Assembly (NCBI GenBank): GCA_017474455.1 | Contig: JAFVHP010000034.1 | Location: forward strand, 62,001 to 126,000 | DNA: 64,000 nucleotides | Reading direction: 5' to 3' | From: Lachnospiraceae bacterium | GTDB lineage: Bacteria; Bacillota; Clostridia; Lachnospirales; Lachnospiraceae | Shown here: piece after piece, positions 35,807 through 45,045 of the stretch | How the letters are laid out: each line of letters opens with the position of its first letter | Numbering within the stretch: the stretch's first letter is position 1 | Notes under the pieces: model-generated | What the model was told of the DNA's origin: nothing | The model's input: the letters and a program-made list of their open reading frames with translations, nothing else | Database searches by the model: none | Translations under genes and position numbers: made by a program

Positions 35807-35890
35807 GCGGAAGTGTCGGAACTGGCAGACGAGCAAGATTAAGGTTCTTGTGTTAGCAATAACGTGTGGGTTCAAGTCCCATCTTCCGCA
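35807..35890 (+). tRNA. tRNA-Leu (anticodon AAG)
   Basis: Acceptor GCGGAAG pairs with CTTCCGC, discriminator A. Anticodon stem CAAGA/TCTTG encloses TTAAGGT, giving AAG with adenine at position 34. All other helices are intact, including the long variable arm. Most bacteria read CUU and CUC with a GAG anticodon; A34 would need deamination to inosine to read both. 84 nt, no encoded CCA. Confidence 0.94.
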
Positions 35891-35891
35891 T

Positions 35892-35917
35892 AAAAGGAAT
35901 CAAACGATTCCTTTTTT
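35892..35917 (+). terminator. Terminator between tRNA-Leu(AAG) and tRNA-Val
   Basis: AAAAGGAATC (35892-35901) pairs with GATTCCTTTT (35906-35915), loop AAAC, followed by T. No promoter is visible in the 7 nt before the next tRNA, so tRNA-Val probably depends on readthrough. Confidence 0.7.
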
Positions 35918-35924
35918 CATTTAA

Positions 35925-35998
35925 GGAACGGTAGCTCAGCCGGGATGAGCGTTCGCCTCACACGCGAGAGGTCACGGGTTCGATCCCCGTCCGTTCCA
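35925..35998 (+). tRNA. tRNA-Val (anticodon CAC)
   Basis: Acceptor GGAACGG pairs with CCGTTCC, discriminator A. D stem GCTC/GAGC, anticodon stem TTCGC/GCGAG with loop CTCACAC gives CAC. T arm ACGGGTTCGATCCCCGT. 74 nt, no encoded CCA. Confidence 0.94.
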
Positions 35999-36006
35999 TG
36001 AAAGTT

Positions 36007-36062
36007 AACCCGTACGGCAGTCGGATCACAGAGATTTGATCTGCGTACGGGTTTTTCGTTTT
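36007..36062 (+). terminator. Terminator after the tRNA cluster
   Basis: AACCCGTACG (36007-36016) pairs perfectly with CGTACGGGTT (36044-36053) over a 27-nt loop, followed by TTTCGTTTT. Confidence 0.85.
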
Positions 36063-36152
36063 GGAAAAAAGGAAAGCCGGTCCGGCTGCAGAATAATACT
36101 TAAGTAACACGTTGACAGGATGCCGGCAGACAGGCTGCATGCGGAGAACTGA

Positions 36153-37958
36153 ATGTACTATCCCGATGAGATCGTCGAAGACGTAATCAGACAGAATAAT
36201 ATTGTTGATATCATTTCCCCGTACGTGCAGCTGAAAAAGAGCGGGGCGAATTACTTCGGGCTTTGCCCGTTCCATAATGAAAAGTCCCCTTCCTTCTCGG
36301 TGTCGGAATCCAAGCAGATGTTTTACTGTTTCGGATGCGGGGAAGGCGGGAATGCGCTGACTTTCCTGATGAAATATGAGAACGCTTCCTTCCAGGTGGC
36401 CCTCACAAGGCTGGCAGAACGCGCAGGGATCACACTTCCTGCCGTACAGTACAGCGACGATGCCAGAAAGGCGGAAGAAGTCAGAAAGAGGCTGCTGGCA
36501 GTCAATAAGGAGACTGCCGTCTATTATTACCGGCTCCTGCGCTCTGAGAAAGGTTCCCGTGCACGGGCATATTTGAAGAGCCGCCAGCTGGGTGCGGAAA
36601 CAGTCAGGAATTTCGGCATCGGATTTGCGGACGGGGCTTCTAATGACCTGATCCGGCATCTGAAGGAAGCCGGCTTTGAAGATGAAGAGATCCTGAATGC
36701 GGGAGTTGCCGCATTCGATGAAAAACGGGGCCTGCACGATAAATTCTGGAACAGGGTCATCTTTCCGATCCAGGATGCCACAGGACGGGTCATCGGCTTC
36801 GGCGGCCGCGTAATGGGCGACGGAAAGCCCAAATATCTGAATTCCCCGGAAACACCCGTATTTGACAAGAGCCGCAATCTTTACGGACTGCAGCTGGCAC
36901 GGCGTTCGAGAAAAGGCTGGTTTATCCTCTGTGAAGGTTATATGGACGTGATCAGCATGCACCAGAACGGCTTTCCCGAGGCAGTCGCGTCTCTGGGCAC
37001 TTCCTTTACCGAAGGACAGGCTGCCCTGATCAGGCGCTATGTAAAGGAAGTCCTTCTCGCCTATGATTCTGATGAAGCCGGAACAAAAGCCGCCCTGCGT
37101 GCTGCGTCTATCTGCAAGAAGTCCGGCCTGAAGTGCCGGATCATCCGGCTTGAACCTTATAAAGACCCTGATGAATTCATCAAACAGCTCGGAAGGGAAG
37201 AATTTGAAAAGAGGATCAGGGATGCCGGGGATATGTTCCTGTTCGAGATCAGCAGGGAGCAGAAGAATTACAGAATGGACGACCCGGCCAGCCGCACCGA
37301 ATTCTACCGTTATACAGCCAGACGGCTGTGCGAGTTCACCGACGAGCTGGAGAGGGACAATTATATCAAGGCGATAGCCGGCCGTTACTTTATAAAAGAA
37401 GAAGCCTTGAGAAAACTCACGGATTCTTATGCCGGTGCCGGATACGGAGGCGGTGAAAACGAGACAGCCACCGCAGCAAAAATGCCGGGAAGGGAAAGAA
37501 AGTATTCCTCCGACCAGGGATCCGGGCGAAAAGACCGTTCCAGACTCGAAAACGAAAGGCTGCTGATCTCCATGATCTGTGACCGGCCCGACCTGTATAA
37601 GCATATTTCGGGATATCTGTCTGCGGATGATTTTACAGACGGTATTACAAGGATCGCCGCAGACAGAGTCTTTTCACTGGCACCCGGAGCCGGAAATGAG
37701 CCTGTGCTTGCATCAGTGATCATAGGCATGTTCGACACTGAAGATGAGCAGAAAGAAGCCGCCCGGCTGTTCCAGGGAAAATGGGAAGATTTTGTCGGCG
37801 ACAGGGATGAAAGGACAGCCGTCAACGAACTGGCTGCCAATGTTAAGAAATCAGCAGTAGAGGAGCTGGGTTTTATGGCGGAGAGCGATCCGTCGCTTCT
37901 CTTTAAACTGATAGAAGAAAAGAAAAAACTTGAGGAACTGCAAAAGGTCAGTCTTTAA
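36153..37958 (+). CDS. dnaG: DNA primase
   Basis: DnaG makes RNA primers for replication. The 601 residues contain the CHC2 zinc finger ([13 protein letters not shown] with [11 protein letters not shown], about 39-67), the RNA polymerase core, the TOPRIM motifs [10 protein letters not shown] and AYDSDEAG, and a C-terminal helicase-binding region from about 450. GGAG precedes the ATG. The dnaG-rpoD order is the common macromolecular synthesis arrangement in Firmicutes. The 90 nt before it hold an AGCCGG/CCGGCT hairpin but no clear promoter. Confidence 0.97.
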   Translation: MYYPDEIVEDVIRQNNIVDIISPYVQLKKSGANYFGLCPFHNEKSPSFSVSESKQMFYCFGCGEGGNALTFLMKYENASFQVALTRLAERAGITLPAVQYSDDARKAEEVRKRLLAVNKETAVYYYRLLRSEKGSRARAYLKSRQLGAETVRNFGIGFADGASNDLIRHLKEAGFEDEEILNAGVAAFDEKRGLHDKFWNRVIFPIQDATGRVIGFGGRVMGDGKPKYLNSPETPVFDKSRNLYGLQLARRSRKGWFILCEGYMDVISMHQNGFPEAVASLGTSFTEGQAALIRRYVKEVLLAYDSDEAGTKAALRAASICKKSGLKCRIIRLEPYKDPDEFIKQLGREEFEKRIRDAGDMFLFEISREQKNYRMDDPASRTEFYRYTARRLCEFTDELERDNYIKAIAGRYFIKEEALRKLTDSYAGAGYGGGENETATAAKMPGRERKYSSDQGSGRKDRSRLENERLLISMICDRPDLYKHISGYLSADDFTDGITRIAADRVFSLAPGAGNEPVLASVIIGMFDTEDEQKEAARLFQGKWEDFVGDRDERTAVNELAANVKKSAVEELGFMAESDPSLLFKLIEEKKKLEELQKVSL

Positions 37959-37990
37959 GCATGACCAATCGATTTCAGGAGGACAGGCGG

Positions 37991-39408
37991 ATGCCCAGAA
38001 AAACAAAAGCTGTTTCAGTAAAAACGGATGAAGAACTGGATATTTATAACGACAGGGGAGATGCCGACAAAACAGGTATAGATTTTGCGGACAAACTTGA
38101 CGACAAGGAAAAGGATGAATTCATCCGCCGCTATTCCGAACTTCGCGAGACAGCGCAGAAGAAAAAGAACATTCTTTCCTATCAGGAAGTAGTGGATGCG
38201 TTTGCCGAATTAAAGCTCGAAGATGAACAGTACGACCAGATCATCCAGAACATGGAAGACAACGATATGGAAATACTGCGTATTTCGGATGATGAAGATG
38301 AGGACGAAGTTCCTGACGATGAAGAGCTTGAACTCATCGAAGATGATGAAAAAGAGATCAAGATCGAAAGCCTGGATCTTGGCATATCCGACAGCATCAA
38401 TATCGAAGACCATGTCAGGATGTACCTGAAGGAGATCGGAAAGGTCCCCCTTCTTACTGCGGAAGAAGAAGTCGAACTGGCCATGAAGATGGAAACAGGC
38501 GCTGTCGCGGACAAGATCCTTGAAGCGGATGATCCGGGCCTTTATGAACTCATAGCTTCCAAAAAAGCCGTAAAGCCGGACAAAGAACAGGAAAAGCTGC
38601 TCAAACAGCTCGGGATCAAGGCGGACGACAGAAAACTTGTCAAAGGATGTACAAAAGAAGAGCTGCAGGATCTTTCAGCCGCTGGAGAAGCAGCCAAGAA
38701 CAAGCTGGCCGAAGCAAACCTCCGTCTTGTCGTGTCCATAGCCAAACGATATGTGGGCAGGGGCATGCTGTTCCTTGATCTCATACAGGAAGGCAACCTG
38801 GGTCTGATCAAGGCAGTCGAGAAGTTTGATTTCAAGAAGGGCTTCAAGTTTTCCACCTATGCCACATGGTGGATCAGACAGGCCATCACAAGGGCCATCG
38901 CGGACCAGGCCAGGACGATCCGTATCCCGGTGCATATGGTCGAGACGATCAACAAACTCGTCCGCGTAAGCAGACAGCTCCTCCAGAGACTCGGCAGGGA
39001 CCTTCCCCTGAAGAGATCGCGCAGGAAATGGATATACCCGTAGAGCGTGTCAGAGAGATCATTAAGATCTCGCAGGAACCGGTCTCTCTGGAAACCCCTA
39101 TCGGCGAAGAAGAAGATTCCCATCTCGGTGACTTTATCCAGGACGAAAATGTACCGGTACCTGCCGAAGCTGCCGCCTTTACCCTTTTAAAGGAACAGCT
39201 CCAGGAAGTCCTCGGTACCCTTACAGAAAGAGAGCAGAAAGTGCTCCGCCTCAGATTCGGCCTGGACGACGGAAGAGCAAGGACCCTGGAAGAAGTCGGC
39301 AGAGAGTTTAATGTCACCAGGGAAAGGATCAGGCAGATCGAAGCAAAAGCCTTAAGAAAACTCCGCCATCCGTCCCGGAGCAGGAAACTGAAGGACTATC
39401 TGGATTGA
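37991..39408 (+). CDS. rpoD: RNA polymerase primary sigma factor RpoD (SigA), interrupted by an apparent 1-nt deletion
   Basis: RpoD directs transcription of housekeeping genes. The first frame (to 39043) holds an acidic N-terminal region, region 1.2 ([20 protein letters not shown]) and region 2 ([38 protein letters not shown]). The second frame, open from 38866, holds regions 3 and 4 ([17 protein letters not shown]) and ends at 39408. The join is at 39001-39005: GACCTTCCCCTG should be GACCCTTCCCCTG, restoring [13 protein letters not shown]; one C is missing. Since the gene is essential and both halves are conserved, a sequencing or assembly error is likeliest. AGGAGG at 37977-37982 fixes ATG 37991; repaired length is 472 residues. 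Confidence 0.93.
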
Positions 39409-40181
39409 AGGATATTATTCTGTCTTCAAGGCTGCAGTGTATCTATGACGCGGCAGCCGGCCTCGCCGGCAGCCCGGGTCACGGGATGACACTGTGTGAT
39501 GTCGGCTGTGACCATGCGCACGTTCCCTTGAAGCTCCTGATAAATGGTATAATTGAGTATGCCTATTGTCTGGATATAATACCCGGGCCGCTGAAAATAG
39601 CGGCGGATAATGTTGACCGGTTTGGTTTGACCGGAAAAGTCGACGTTATCCTTTCCGATGGGCTCGACGGGTTTTCAGACCGGGCGGATATCCTGATGAT
39701 CACCGGGATGGGTGGAAAGATGATAGCGGATATTATGTCCCGGGATCCCGGCAAAACAGCTCTCTTTAATGCTGTGATCCTTTCTCCGCAGTCTTTTCCC
39801 GAGCTGGTCCGCGGTACTCTCAGATCACTCGGTTTCGGAATTACCGGCGAGTCAATGATCGAGGAGAACGGTAAATTCTATCCGGTCATCATTGCCCGGA
39901 ACGGTTCTGCAGGCATAAAGCCGTCATGGGAGCGCTTTATACACGGCCCGGATGAACAGGCTGACACGTTCCTCATGCAATATGCCGAGGATATGTACGG
40001 TCCTGTCCTGATCGCCCGTAAGGATCCGGTGCTGTACAGATATCTTATCCGCGGCAAAGCAAAGACCGAAGCAGTGCTTGGCGTACTTGATAACGGCAGT
40101 AAAAAGGACGAATTCAATAAACTGCTTGCATGCATTCAATCTGTTCTTACAGAATTCGGTGACCACTATGAAACTGGCTGA
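39405..40181 (+). CDS. trmK: tRNA (adenine22-N1)-methyltransferase TrmK
   Basis: TrmK makes m1A22 in tRNA. The 258-residue Rossmann methyltransferase has the SAM motif [16 protein letters not shown] (about 25-40), [14 protein letters not shown] and the ILSDGLDGF and [10 protein letters not shown] segments typical of the family. The start is TTG in a TTGA overlap with the rpoD stop, with AAGGA upstream. rpoD-trmK-nif3-like is a conserved Firmicutes order. Confidence 0.92.
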   Translation: MKDIILSSRLQCIYDAAAGLAGSPGHGMTLCDVGCDHAHVPLKLLINGIIEYAYCLDIIPGPLKIAADNVDRFGLTGKVDVILSDGLDGFSDRADILMITGMGGKMIADIMSRDPGKTALFNAVILSPQSFPELVRGTLRSLGFGITGESMIEENGKFYPVIIARNGSAGIKPSWERFIHGPDEQADTFLMQYAEDMYGPVLIARKDPVLYRYLIRGKAKTEAVLGVLDNGSKKDEFNKLLACIQSVLTEFGDHYETG

Positions 40182-40950
40182 GATCATTTCCAGACTTGAA
40201 CAGTTCTGTCCCTCGTCATTTGCTCTTGACTGGGATAATTCGGGCCTGCAGGCCGGAAATACGCAGAATCCCGTCGACACCGTCCTCCTGGCTCTCGACT
40301 GCACGTCCGATGTCGTGGAAGAGGCCGTCGCAAGGCACGCACAGCTCATTGTCACACACCATCCTCTTGTCTTTGACGGGATCAAAAGTATATCGGATAA
40401 TGATTTTATAGGAAAACGTATCGTCCGCATGCTGGAAAACCGGATCTCCTGTTTCTCCATGCATACCAATTTCGATGTCCTGGGCATGGCTGACGCTGCG
40501 GCTGATGAATTAAAGCTGCTGGACCGGGAAGTCCTGGAAGTCACCTATGAAGATGATGTCTCCAGGGAAGGATTGGGAAGGATCGGGAAACTGCCCGAGT
40601 ATATGATGCTTTCCGACGCGGCCGCATATGTCCGCGATGTTTTCGGTGTTCCGTACGTAAGAGTATTCGGACAGCCTGAAACGCCTGTACTGACGGCCGC
40701 CATACTGCCCGGATCCGGTTCTTCGCAGATCGATACTGCCCTGAAGTCAGGTGCAGACGTTATCATTACCGGTGATATTACACATCATAAAGGGATCGAT
40801 GCCGTCGAAAAAGGAATAGCCGTTATCGACGCAGGCCACTATGGAATCGAAAAACTGTTTGTTCCTTATATGGAGTCATATTTCAAAAGAGAAATGCCTG
40901 ATCTCGGGGTGATCAGAGCAGCTGAAGACGAACCCTGTTTCACAGTATAA
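40168..40950 (+). CDS. Nif3-like dinuclear metal center hexameric protein
   Basis: This family (NIF3/YqfO/YbgI; in some genomes described as a GTP cyclohydrolase I type 2 homologue) binds two metals per subunit; its function is unresolved. From ATG 40168 there are 260 residues, with metal ligands in VTHHPLVFDG, MHTNFD and the C-terminal DAGHYGIEK. The longest frame starts inside trmK at 40078; the family N terminus [12 protein letters not shown] supports the later start. It overlaps trmK by 14 nt. Confidence 0.92.
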   Translation: MKLAEIISRLEQFCPSSFALDWDNSGLQAGNTQNPVDTVLLALDCTSDVVEEAVARHAQLIVTHHPLVFDGIKSISDNDFIGKRIVRMLENRISCFSMHTNFDVLGMADAAADELKLLDREVLEVTYEDDVSREGLGRIGKLPEYMMLSDAAAYVRDVFGVPYVRVFGQPETPVLTAAILPGSGSSQIDTALKSGADVIITGDITHHKGIDAVEKGIAVIDAGHYGIEKLFVPYMESYFKREMPDLGVIRAAEDEPCFTV

Positions 40951-40997
40951 GACCCGCTTATCCGTAAACCGTTTTTGATCATTAAAGGAGGTAAACG

Positions 40998-42659
40998 ATG
41001 CCGGTAATCGCTTGTGGGAAAGACAGGATACATGTTGAGAAGGGTACTACATTCGAACAGGTCGTAAAGGAGACCAGCTTTAAGGATAAGGAACATGTCG
41101 CCCTTATCTATTTCAACAACCAGATGCGCGAACTGTCCAAGAAAGTCGAGACGGACGGCGTTCTTTCGCTGAGTACGACAAGAGACCAGGCAGGTTACAT
41201 GACGTACTGCCGGACAGCGCAGATGATGCTGATCAAAGCAGTCCGCGAGGTCCTGGGCGATATCCGCGACGAATGCCAGATCAGGATCGAATTCTCCCTC
41301 GGCAACGCATATTACTGTGTGATCAACGATGGGGATTATGAAGTATCCGATGATTTTGCCCGTGAAGTTTCAGATGAAATGCGCCGCCTGTCGGAAAGAG
41401 ATATTCCCATTACAAAAAAAGCATACCCCAAGGACATTGCCATCGAAGTCTTCCGGAGACAGGGGATGATGGACAAAGTCAAGCTTTTCCATTTCAGGAT
41501 GAGCTCTTCTGTCAATGTATACCAGATGGACGGGCTGTATGATTACTTTTACGGATATATGCTCCCCAGGACGGGCTATGTAAAACAGTTCGACGTAAAG
41601 GCATACGAGAGCGGGCTGCTCCTCATGCTTCCCAGCATGAACGACCCCGATAAGGTCGACGAATTCACAGAGCAGGTCAGCCTGTTTGAGCAGCTTGAGC
41701 TCTCAAACAGCTGGGGAAAACTGGTTGAAGTGAACACTGTTGGCGACCTGAACGAAAAGATCTGCGACGGCGAATTCCAGGAAATGATCCTTGTCCAGGA
41801 AGCCCTGCAGGAGAGAAGGATTGCCGATATAGCCAAGAGCATATACAACAGGGAAAAAGTGCGTTTTGTCCTTGTAGCCGGACCAAGCTCATCCGGGAAG
41901 ACCACATTTGCGCACCGTCTGTCGGTACAGCTCAGGTCATTCGGGCTGCATCCCCATATCATCCAGATGGACGATTATTTCGTCAACAGGGAGCATACCC
42001 CGGTCGATATAGACGGCAACTATATGTTTGACGTCATTGAGGCCCTGGACCTGGAACTGTTCGAAGATGATATGAACGCGCTGGCTGCCGGTGAGACCAT
42101 AGAACTTCCCACATTTGATTTCAAACTCGGAAAACGTGTCTACAAAGGCAACACACTGACATTCGGCGATGATGACATCCTGATCATCGAAGGGATCCAC
42201 GGTCTGAATCCCATTATGACCAGGGGACTGGACGACGACCTTAAATTCAAGATCTACATCAGCGCGATGACCAGTCTGAACATAGACGAACATAACCGCA
42301 TTCCTTCCAGCGACGTCAGGCTGATCCGCCGGATGGTCCGGGATGCGCGTACAAGAGGCAATCTTGTCGTGGATACGATCAACGGCTGGCAGAAAGTAAG
42401 GGATGCCGAAGAGATCAATGTTTTCCCTTATCAGGATGAAGCAGACTGCGTATTCAACTCGACACTGAATTATGAACTGGCAGTGCTGAAGCATTTTGCC
42501 GAACCACTGCTGTTCAATGTCCGGCAGTCGGATCCCGCTTTCTATGAGGCAAAAAGGCTGCTTAAATTCCTGGATTATTTTGTCGGTGTCGATACGACAG
42601 CCATACCTACAAATTCGATCTGCAGGGAATTCGTGGGCGGCAGCTGTTTTACCATGTAA
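40998..42659 (+). CDS. Nucleoside kinase with threonyl-tRNA synthetase-like N-terminal domain
   Basis: The 553-residue protein joins a TGS-like and SAD-like N-terminal part (about 1-240, resembling ThrRS editing regions, with FSLGNAYYCVIND) to a uridine kinase-like P-loop domain (GPSSSGKTTFAHRLS at about 294; QMDDYFVN; IIEGIHGLNP). This fusion is common in Clostridia; the substrate is uncertain, with uridine or cytidine likely. A strong AAAGGAGG precedes the ATG. RNase P RNA follows. Confidence 0.9.
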   Translation: MPVIACGKDRIHVEKGTTFEQVVKETSFKDKEHVALIYFNNQMRELSKKVETDGVLSLSTTRDQAGYMTYCRTAQMMLIKAVREVLGDIRDECQIRIEFSLGNAYYCVINDGDYEVSDDFAREVSDEMRRLSERDIPITKKAYPKDIAIEVFRRQGMMDKVKLFHFRMSSSVNVYQMDGLYDYFYGYMLPRTGYVKQFDVKAYESGLLLMLPSMNDPDKVDEFTEQVSLFEQLELSNSWGKLVEVNTVGDLNEKICDGEFQEMILVQEALQERRIADIAKSIYNREKVRFVLVAGPSSSGKTTFAHRLSVQLRSFGLHPHIIQMDDYFVNREHTPVDIDGNYMFDVIEALDLELFEDDMNALAAGETIELPTFDFKLGKRVYKGNTLTFGDDDILIIEGIHGLNPIMTRGLDDDLKFKIYISAMTSLNIDEHNRIPSSDVRLIRRMVRDARTRGNLVVDTINGWQKVRDAEEINVFPYQDEADCVFNSTLNYELAVLKHFAEPLLFNVRQSDPAFYEAKRLLKFLDYFVGVDTTAIPTNSICREFVGGSCFTM

Positions 42660-42669
42660 TGAAACGGGT

Positions 42670-42698
42670 TTGACATTCCGGCAGGTTGGGGATACATT
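42670..42698 (+). promoter_or_regulatory. Promoter of rnpB
   Basis: TTGACA (42670-42675), 17 bp, TACATT (42693-42698). The predicted start, near 42705, agrees with the 5' end of the RNA. Confidence 0.75.
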
Positions 42699-42705
42699 TA
42701 CATCT

Positions 42706-43068
42706 GCAGGTACAGCGGATGATCGCGGCTGCAGGTGCCGTAAGGCCGCCAGCTGAGGAAAGTCCGGGCTTCGCAGGGCAGGATGCCGGATAACGTCCGG
42801 TGGAGGCAACTCCCAGGAAAGTGCAACAGAAAAGAACCGCCGCATCTGCGGTAAGGGTGAAAAGGCAGTGTAAGAGACTACCGCTTCTCCGGTAACGGTG
42901 AAGGCTGTGTAAACCCCATCCGAAGCAAGACCGAATACAGAACCATGGGCCGGCCCGGTCCGTTCTGAGGTGGGTCGCTTGAGACCGCCGGCAACGGCGG
43001 TTCCAGACAGATGATCATCGCCGGTCCGATGACCGGTACAGAACCCGGCTTACAGCTGTACCTGTTTT
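42706..43068 (+). ncRNA. rnpB: RNase P RNA
   Basis: The catalytic RNA of RNase P. The universal core is present: GAGGAAAGTCCGGGCT near 42756-42771, ACAGAA and AGGGTGAAAAGG mid-way, and the 3' core CCAGACAGATGATC and ACAGAACCCGGCTTA. P1 is formed by a perfect 10-bp pairing of CAGGTACAGC (42707-42716) with GCTGTACCTG (43055-43064), followed by TTTT, so P1 also acts as the terminator. About 363 nt. Confidence 0.95.
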
Positions 43069-43070
43069 AT

Positions 43071-43781
43071 ATGAATATAGTTATACTGAACCGTATATAC
43101 GATACGATCAAAAAGGCTGCCTTTCCAGCCTTATTGATCGTATCTGTTTCTGGCCTTTATGCGTGCAGTGCTGGAGGCCGCATTGCACAGCAGAATGCGG
43201 AAATGGTCTTCGGCAGGGATATCCCCGGATATTTTGCTTCCGAAGTCATAATTTCCACCGGTACCGCATGCGGCGGCGGAACAGTACTGGATTCACCCGC
43301 TGATGACGGTACTGTCTATGTGGTCAGTGCCGCCCACCTTATCAGGACTTTCGGATCCTCATCCGAGGTGAGAGATGCAAAGGGCAACAGTCTGTACTGT
43401 GAACCGGTCTGGCTCGATGAAGCTGCGGATATAGGCCTTCTCAAAACAGACGGCACTTCCGGACAGGCCGGATCCGCCAGGCCTGTATCCCTTTCAGATA
43501 TACCGGCCGGGATCACCTGCCTCAACGCAGACCACAATGCGCTGGTCACCGGATTTATCGCCGGCAAAAACGTGAAAACAGACAGCTTTGATGACCTGCT
43601 TTACCTTTTGGTCAGTACGGAAGAGGGAATGTCAGGAAACGGTCTGTATGATATGAACGGATCATACTGCGGCATGGTCACAGGCAGTTTTGATGATGCG
43701 GGCGCCGCCGGCGTCAGCGCGGATACGGTCCTGGCCGTGATCAGTGATTATGAAGAGAGTGAAGGAGGAGACAGAAAATGA
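43071..43781 (+). CDS. Trypsin-like serine protease domain lipoprotein
   Basis: From ATG 43071 the protein has 236 residues: a signal sequence with lipobox GLYACS (Cys 32) and a small chymotrypsin-fold domain with the triad His 89 (VVSAAHLI), Asp 120 (ADIGLLK) and Ser 188 (EGMSGNG). It lacks a PDZ domain, unlike HtrA. It begins 6 nt after the P1 helix of rnpB, and no ribosome site is visible because the preceding bases are the rnpB T run. The frame extends into rnpB (43011) but cannot plausibly start there. It overlaps the G3E GTPase gene by 4 nt, suggesting a linked role. Substrates are unknown. Confidence 0.82.
   Translation: MNIVILNRIYDTIKKAAFPALLIVSVSGLYACSAGGRIAQQNAEMVFGRDIPGYFASEVIISTGTACGGGTVLDSPADDGTVYVVSAAHLIRTFGSSSEVRDAKGNSLYCEPVWLDEAADIGLLKTDGTSGQAGSARPVSLSDIPAGITCLNADHNALVTGFIAGKNVKTDSFDDLLYLLVSTEEGMSGNGLYDMNGSYCGMVTGSFDDAGAAGVSADTVLAVISDYEESEGGDRK
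43105..43140 (+). repeat. Long hairpin over the signal-peptide codons of the protease-like gene
   Basis: Bases 43105-43119 pair with 43126-43140 over 15 positions with one A-A mismatch, loop 6 nt. No T run follows, so it is not a standard terminator. It is 34 nt downstream of the start codon and could slow translation or stabilise the RNA; this is inference. Confidence 0.6.
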
Positions 43782-45028
43782 CTAAGGTCGATGTGTTTTC
43801 AGGGTTTCTCGGAGCAGGCAAGACTACTCTTATCAAAAAACTCATTAAGGAAGCGTTCGCGGGCGAACAGATCGTACTGATCGAAAACGAGTTCGGCGAG
43901 ATCGGTATAGACGGCGGTTTCCTGAAGGAAGCCGGCATCGAGATCCGTGAAATGAACTCCGGCTGCATCTGCTGCTCGCTGGTGGGGGATTTTGATACGG
44001 CTCTTAAAGAGGTCATGGAAACCTACAGGCCGCAGAGGATCATCATTGAACCTTCAGGAGTCGGCAAGCTTTCCGATGTCATCAAAACTGTCAGCGACGC
44101 TGCCCAAGGCACGGATATGGAACTGGGCGTGGCAGTTACTGTCGTCGATGCGGCAAGGGCGAAACTGTATGTTAAGAATTTCGATGAATTCTTTACCGAC
44201 CAGGTAGCCAATGCAGGCACGATCATACTGAGCAGGACGGATATCTGCGATGAAAAGAAGATCGCGGAGGCTGTCGAGCTGCTCCGCCAGTACAATCAGA
44301 GCGCCACTATCGTTACAACACCAATCAGCGAACTTTCCGGCAGCGCACTGCTTGAGAGCATGGAAGGCGGTCAGGACCTCCAGGCAGAGCTGTTGAAGCA
44401 GGTCCTGCTGGCCCATGAGGAAGACGATGACGATGATGAGGACGAGCACGAACATCACCACCATCATCATGACGACGATGAGGACGAGCACGAACATCAC
44501 CACCATCATCATGACGACGATGATGACGATGAGGACGAGCACGAGCATCATCACCATCATCACGACGACGATGATGACGATGAGGATGAACATGAACACC
44601 ATCACCACCATCATGACGACGATGATGACGATGAACATGAACACCATCATGATGAGCATGTGGAAGCCATTATCGATGAGGCCGGCAACCGGATATACAG
44701 GGCACATCACCATCACCACCATCACCACGGCCATGCAGGTCACGACGCGGATGAGATCTTCGAAAGCTGGGGCATGGAGACTCCCGGCCGTTATACAGCG
44801 GCTGAGATCGAAGCCATACTCGATGCCCTGGATGATACGGATAAGTACGGCATGGTCTTAAGGGCCAAAGGCATGGTCCCTTCTCCTGACGGAACATGGG
44901 TCCACTATGATTACGTCCCCGGCGAGAAACAGGTCAGGACGGGCAGTGCCGATGTGACAGGCAAGATCTGTGTTATCGGTTCCGCATTAAATGAAGAAGC
45001 AATAGAAAAACTTTTCAAGAAAGCCTGA
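43778..45028 (+). CDS. G3E (CobW/COG0523) GTPase with Asp/His-rich tandem repeats
   Basis: G3E GTPases insert metals or act as metal chaperones (zinc, cobalt, nickel). The N-terminal domain has Walker A GFLGAGKTT (about 9-17), ENEFGEIGIDG, the metal-binding CICC motif (about 65-68) and EPSGVGK; the G4 motif reads SRTD. Residues 214-301 are nearly all Asp, Glu and His in repeats of the type D(3-6)EDEHEH(6), followed by another run of eight His near 310-317. A CobW C-terminal domain ends the 416-residue protein. Metal storage or delivery is the likely role, the particular metal unknown. It is coupled to the lipoprotein protease and followed 17 nt later by a second G3E protein. Confidence 0.92.
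   Translation: MTKVDVFSGFLGAGKTTLIKKLIKEAFAGEQIVLIENEFGEIGIDGGFLKEAGIEIREMNSGCICCSLVGDFDTALKEVMETYRPQRIIIEPSGVGKLSDVIKTVSDAAQGTDMELGVAVTVVDAARAKLYVKNFDEFFTDQVANAGTIILSRTDICDEKKIAEAVELLRQYNQSATIVTTPISELSGSALLESMEGGQDLQAELLKQVLLAHEEDDDDDEDEHEHHHHHHDDDEDEHEHHHHHHDDDDDDEDEHEHHHHHHDDDDDDEDEHEHHHHHHDDDDDDEHEHHHDEHVEAIIDEAGNRIYRAHHHHHHHHGHAGHDADEIFESWGMETPGRYTAAEIEAILDALDDTDKYGMVLRAKGMVPSPDGTWVHYDYVPGEKQVRTGSADVTGKICVIGSALNEEAIEKLFKKA
44417..44660 (+). repeat. In-frame tandem repeat encoding Asp/Glu and His blocks
   Basis: About four and a half units of 42 or 51 nt made of GAC/GAT, GAG/GAA and CAC/CAT codons. Neighbouring units share long identical stretches, pointing to recent slippage or unequal crossover. 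Minus-strand and shifted frames give long low-complexity Met/Val or Thr/Met ORFs, which are shadows. Confidence 0.9.
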
Positions 45029-45045
45029 AAGGGTGGTAGATACTA

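Noticed and set aside
36111-36140. TTGACA at 36112 as a dnaG promoter
   Set aside because: The sequence at the -10 distance is CTGCAT; no match to TATAAT.
35494-37604. Long minus-strand ORFs over the tRNAs and dnaG, one carrying a TGIEPVTS-like peptide
   Set aside because: That peptide is a known artefact of translating the antisense strand of tRNA genes; the rest is antisense to dnaG.
38980-39020. Programmed -1 frameshift in rpoD
   Set aside because: No slippery heptamer with re-pairing in the -1 frame and no downstream stem or pseudoknot; a lost C explains it more simply.
44417-44660. Repeat array possibly being CRISPR
   Set aside because: Units are contiguous, in frame, of 42 or 51 nt and encode His/Asp; there are no unique spacers and no cas genes.
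44054-44743. 229-codon minus-strand ORF rich in Met and Val, resembling a membrane protein
   Set aside because: It is the complement of the Asp/His repeat codons; no ribosome site or family pattern.
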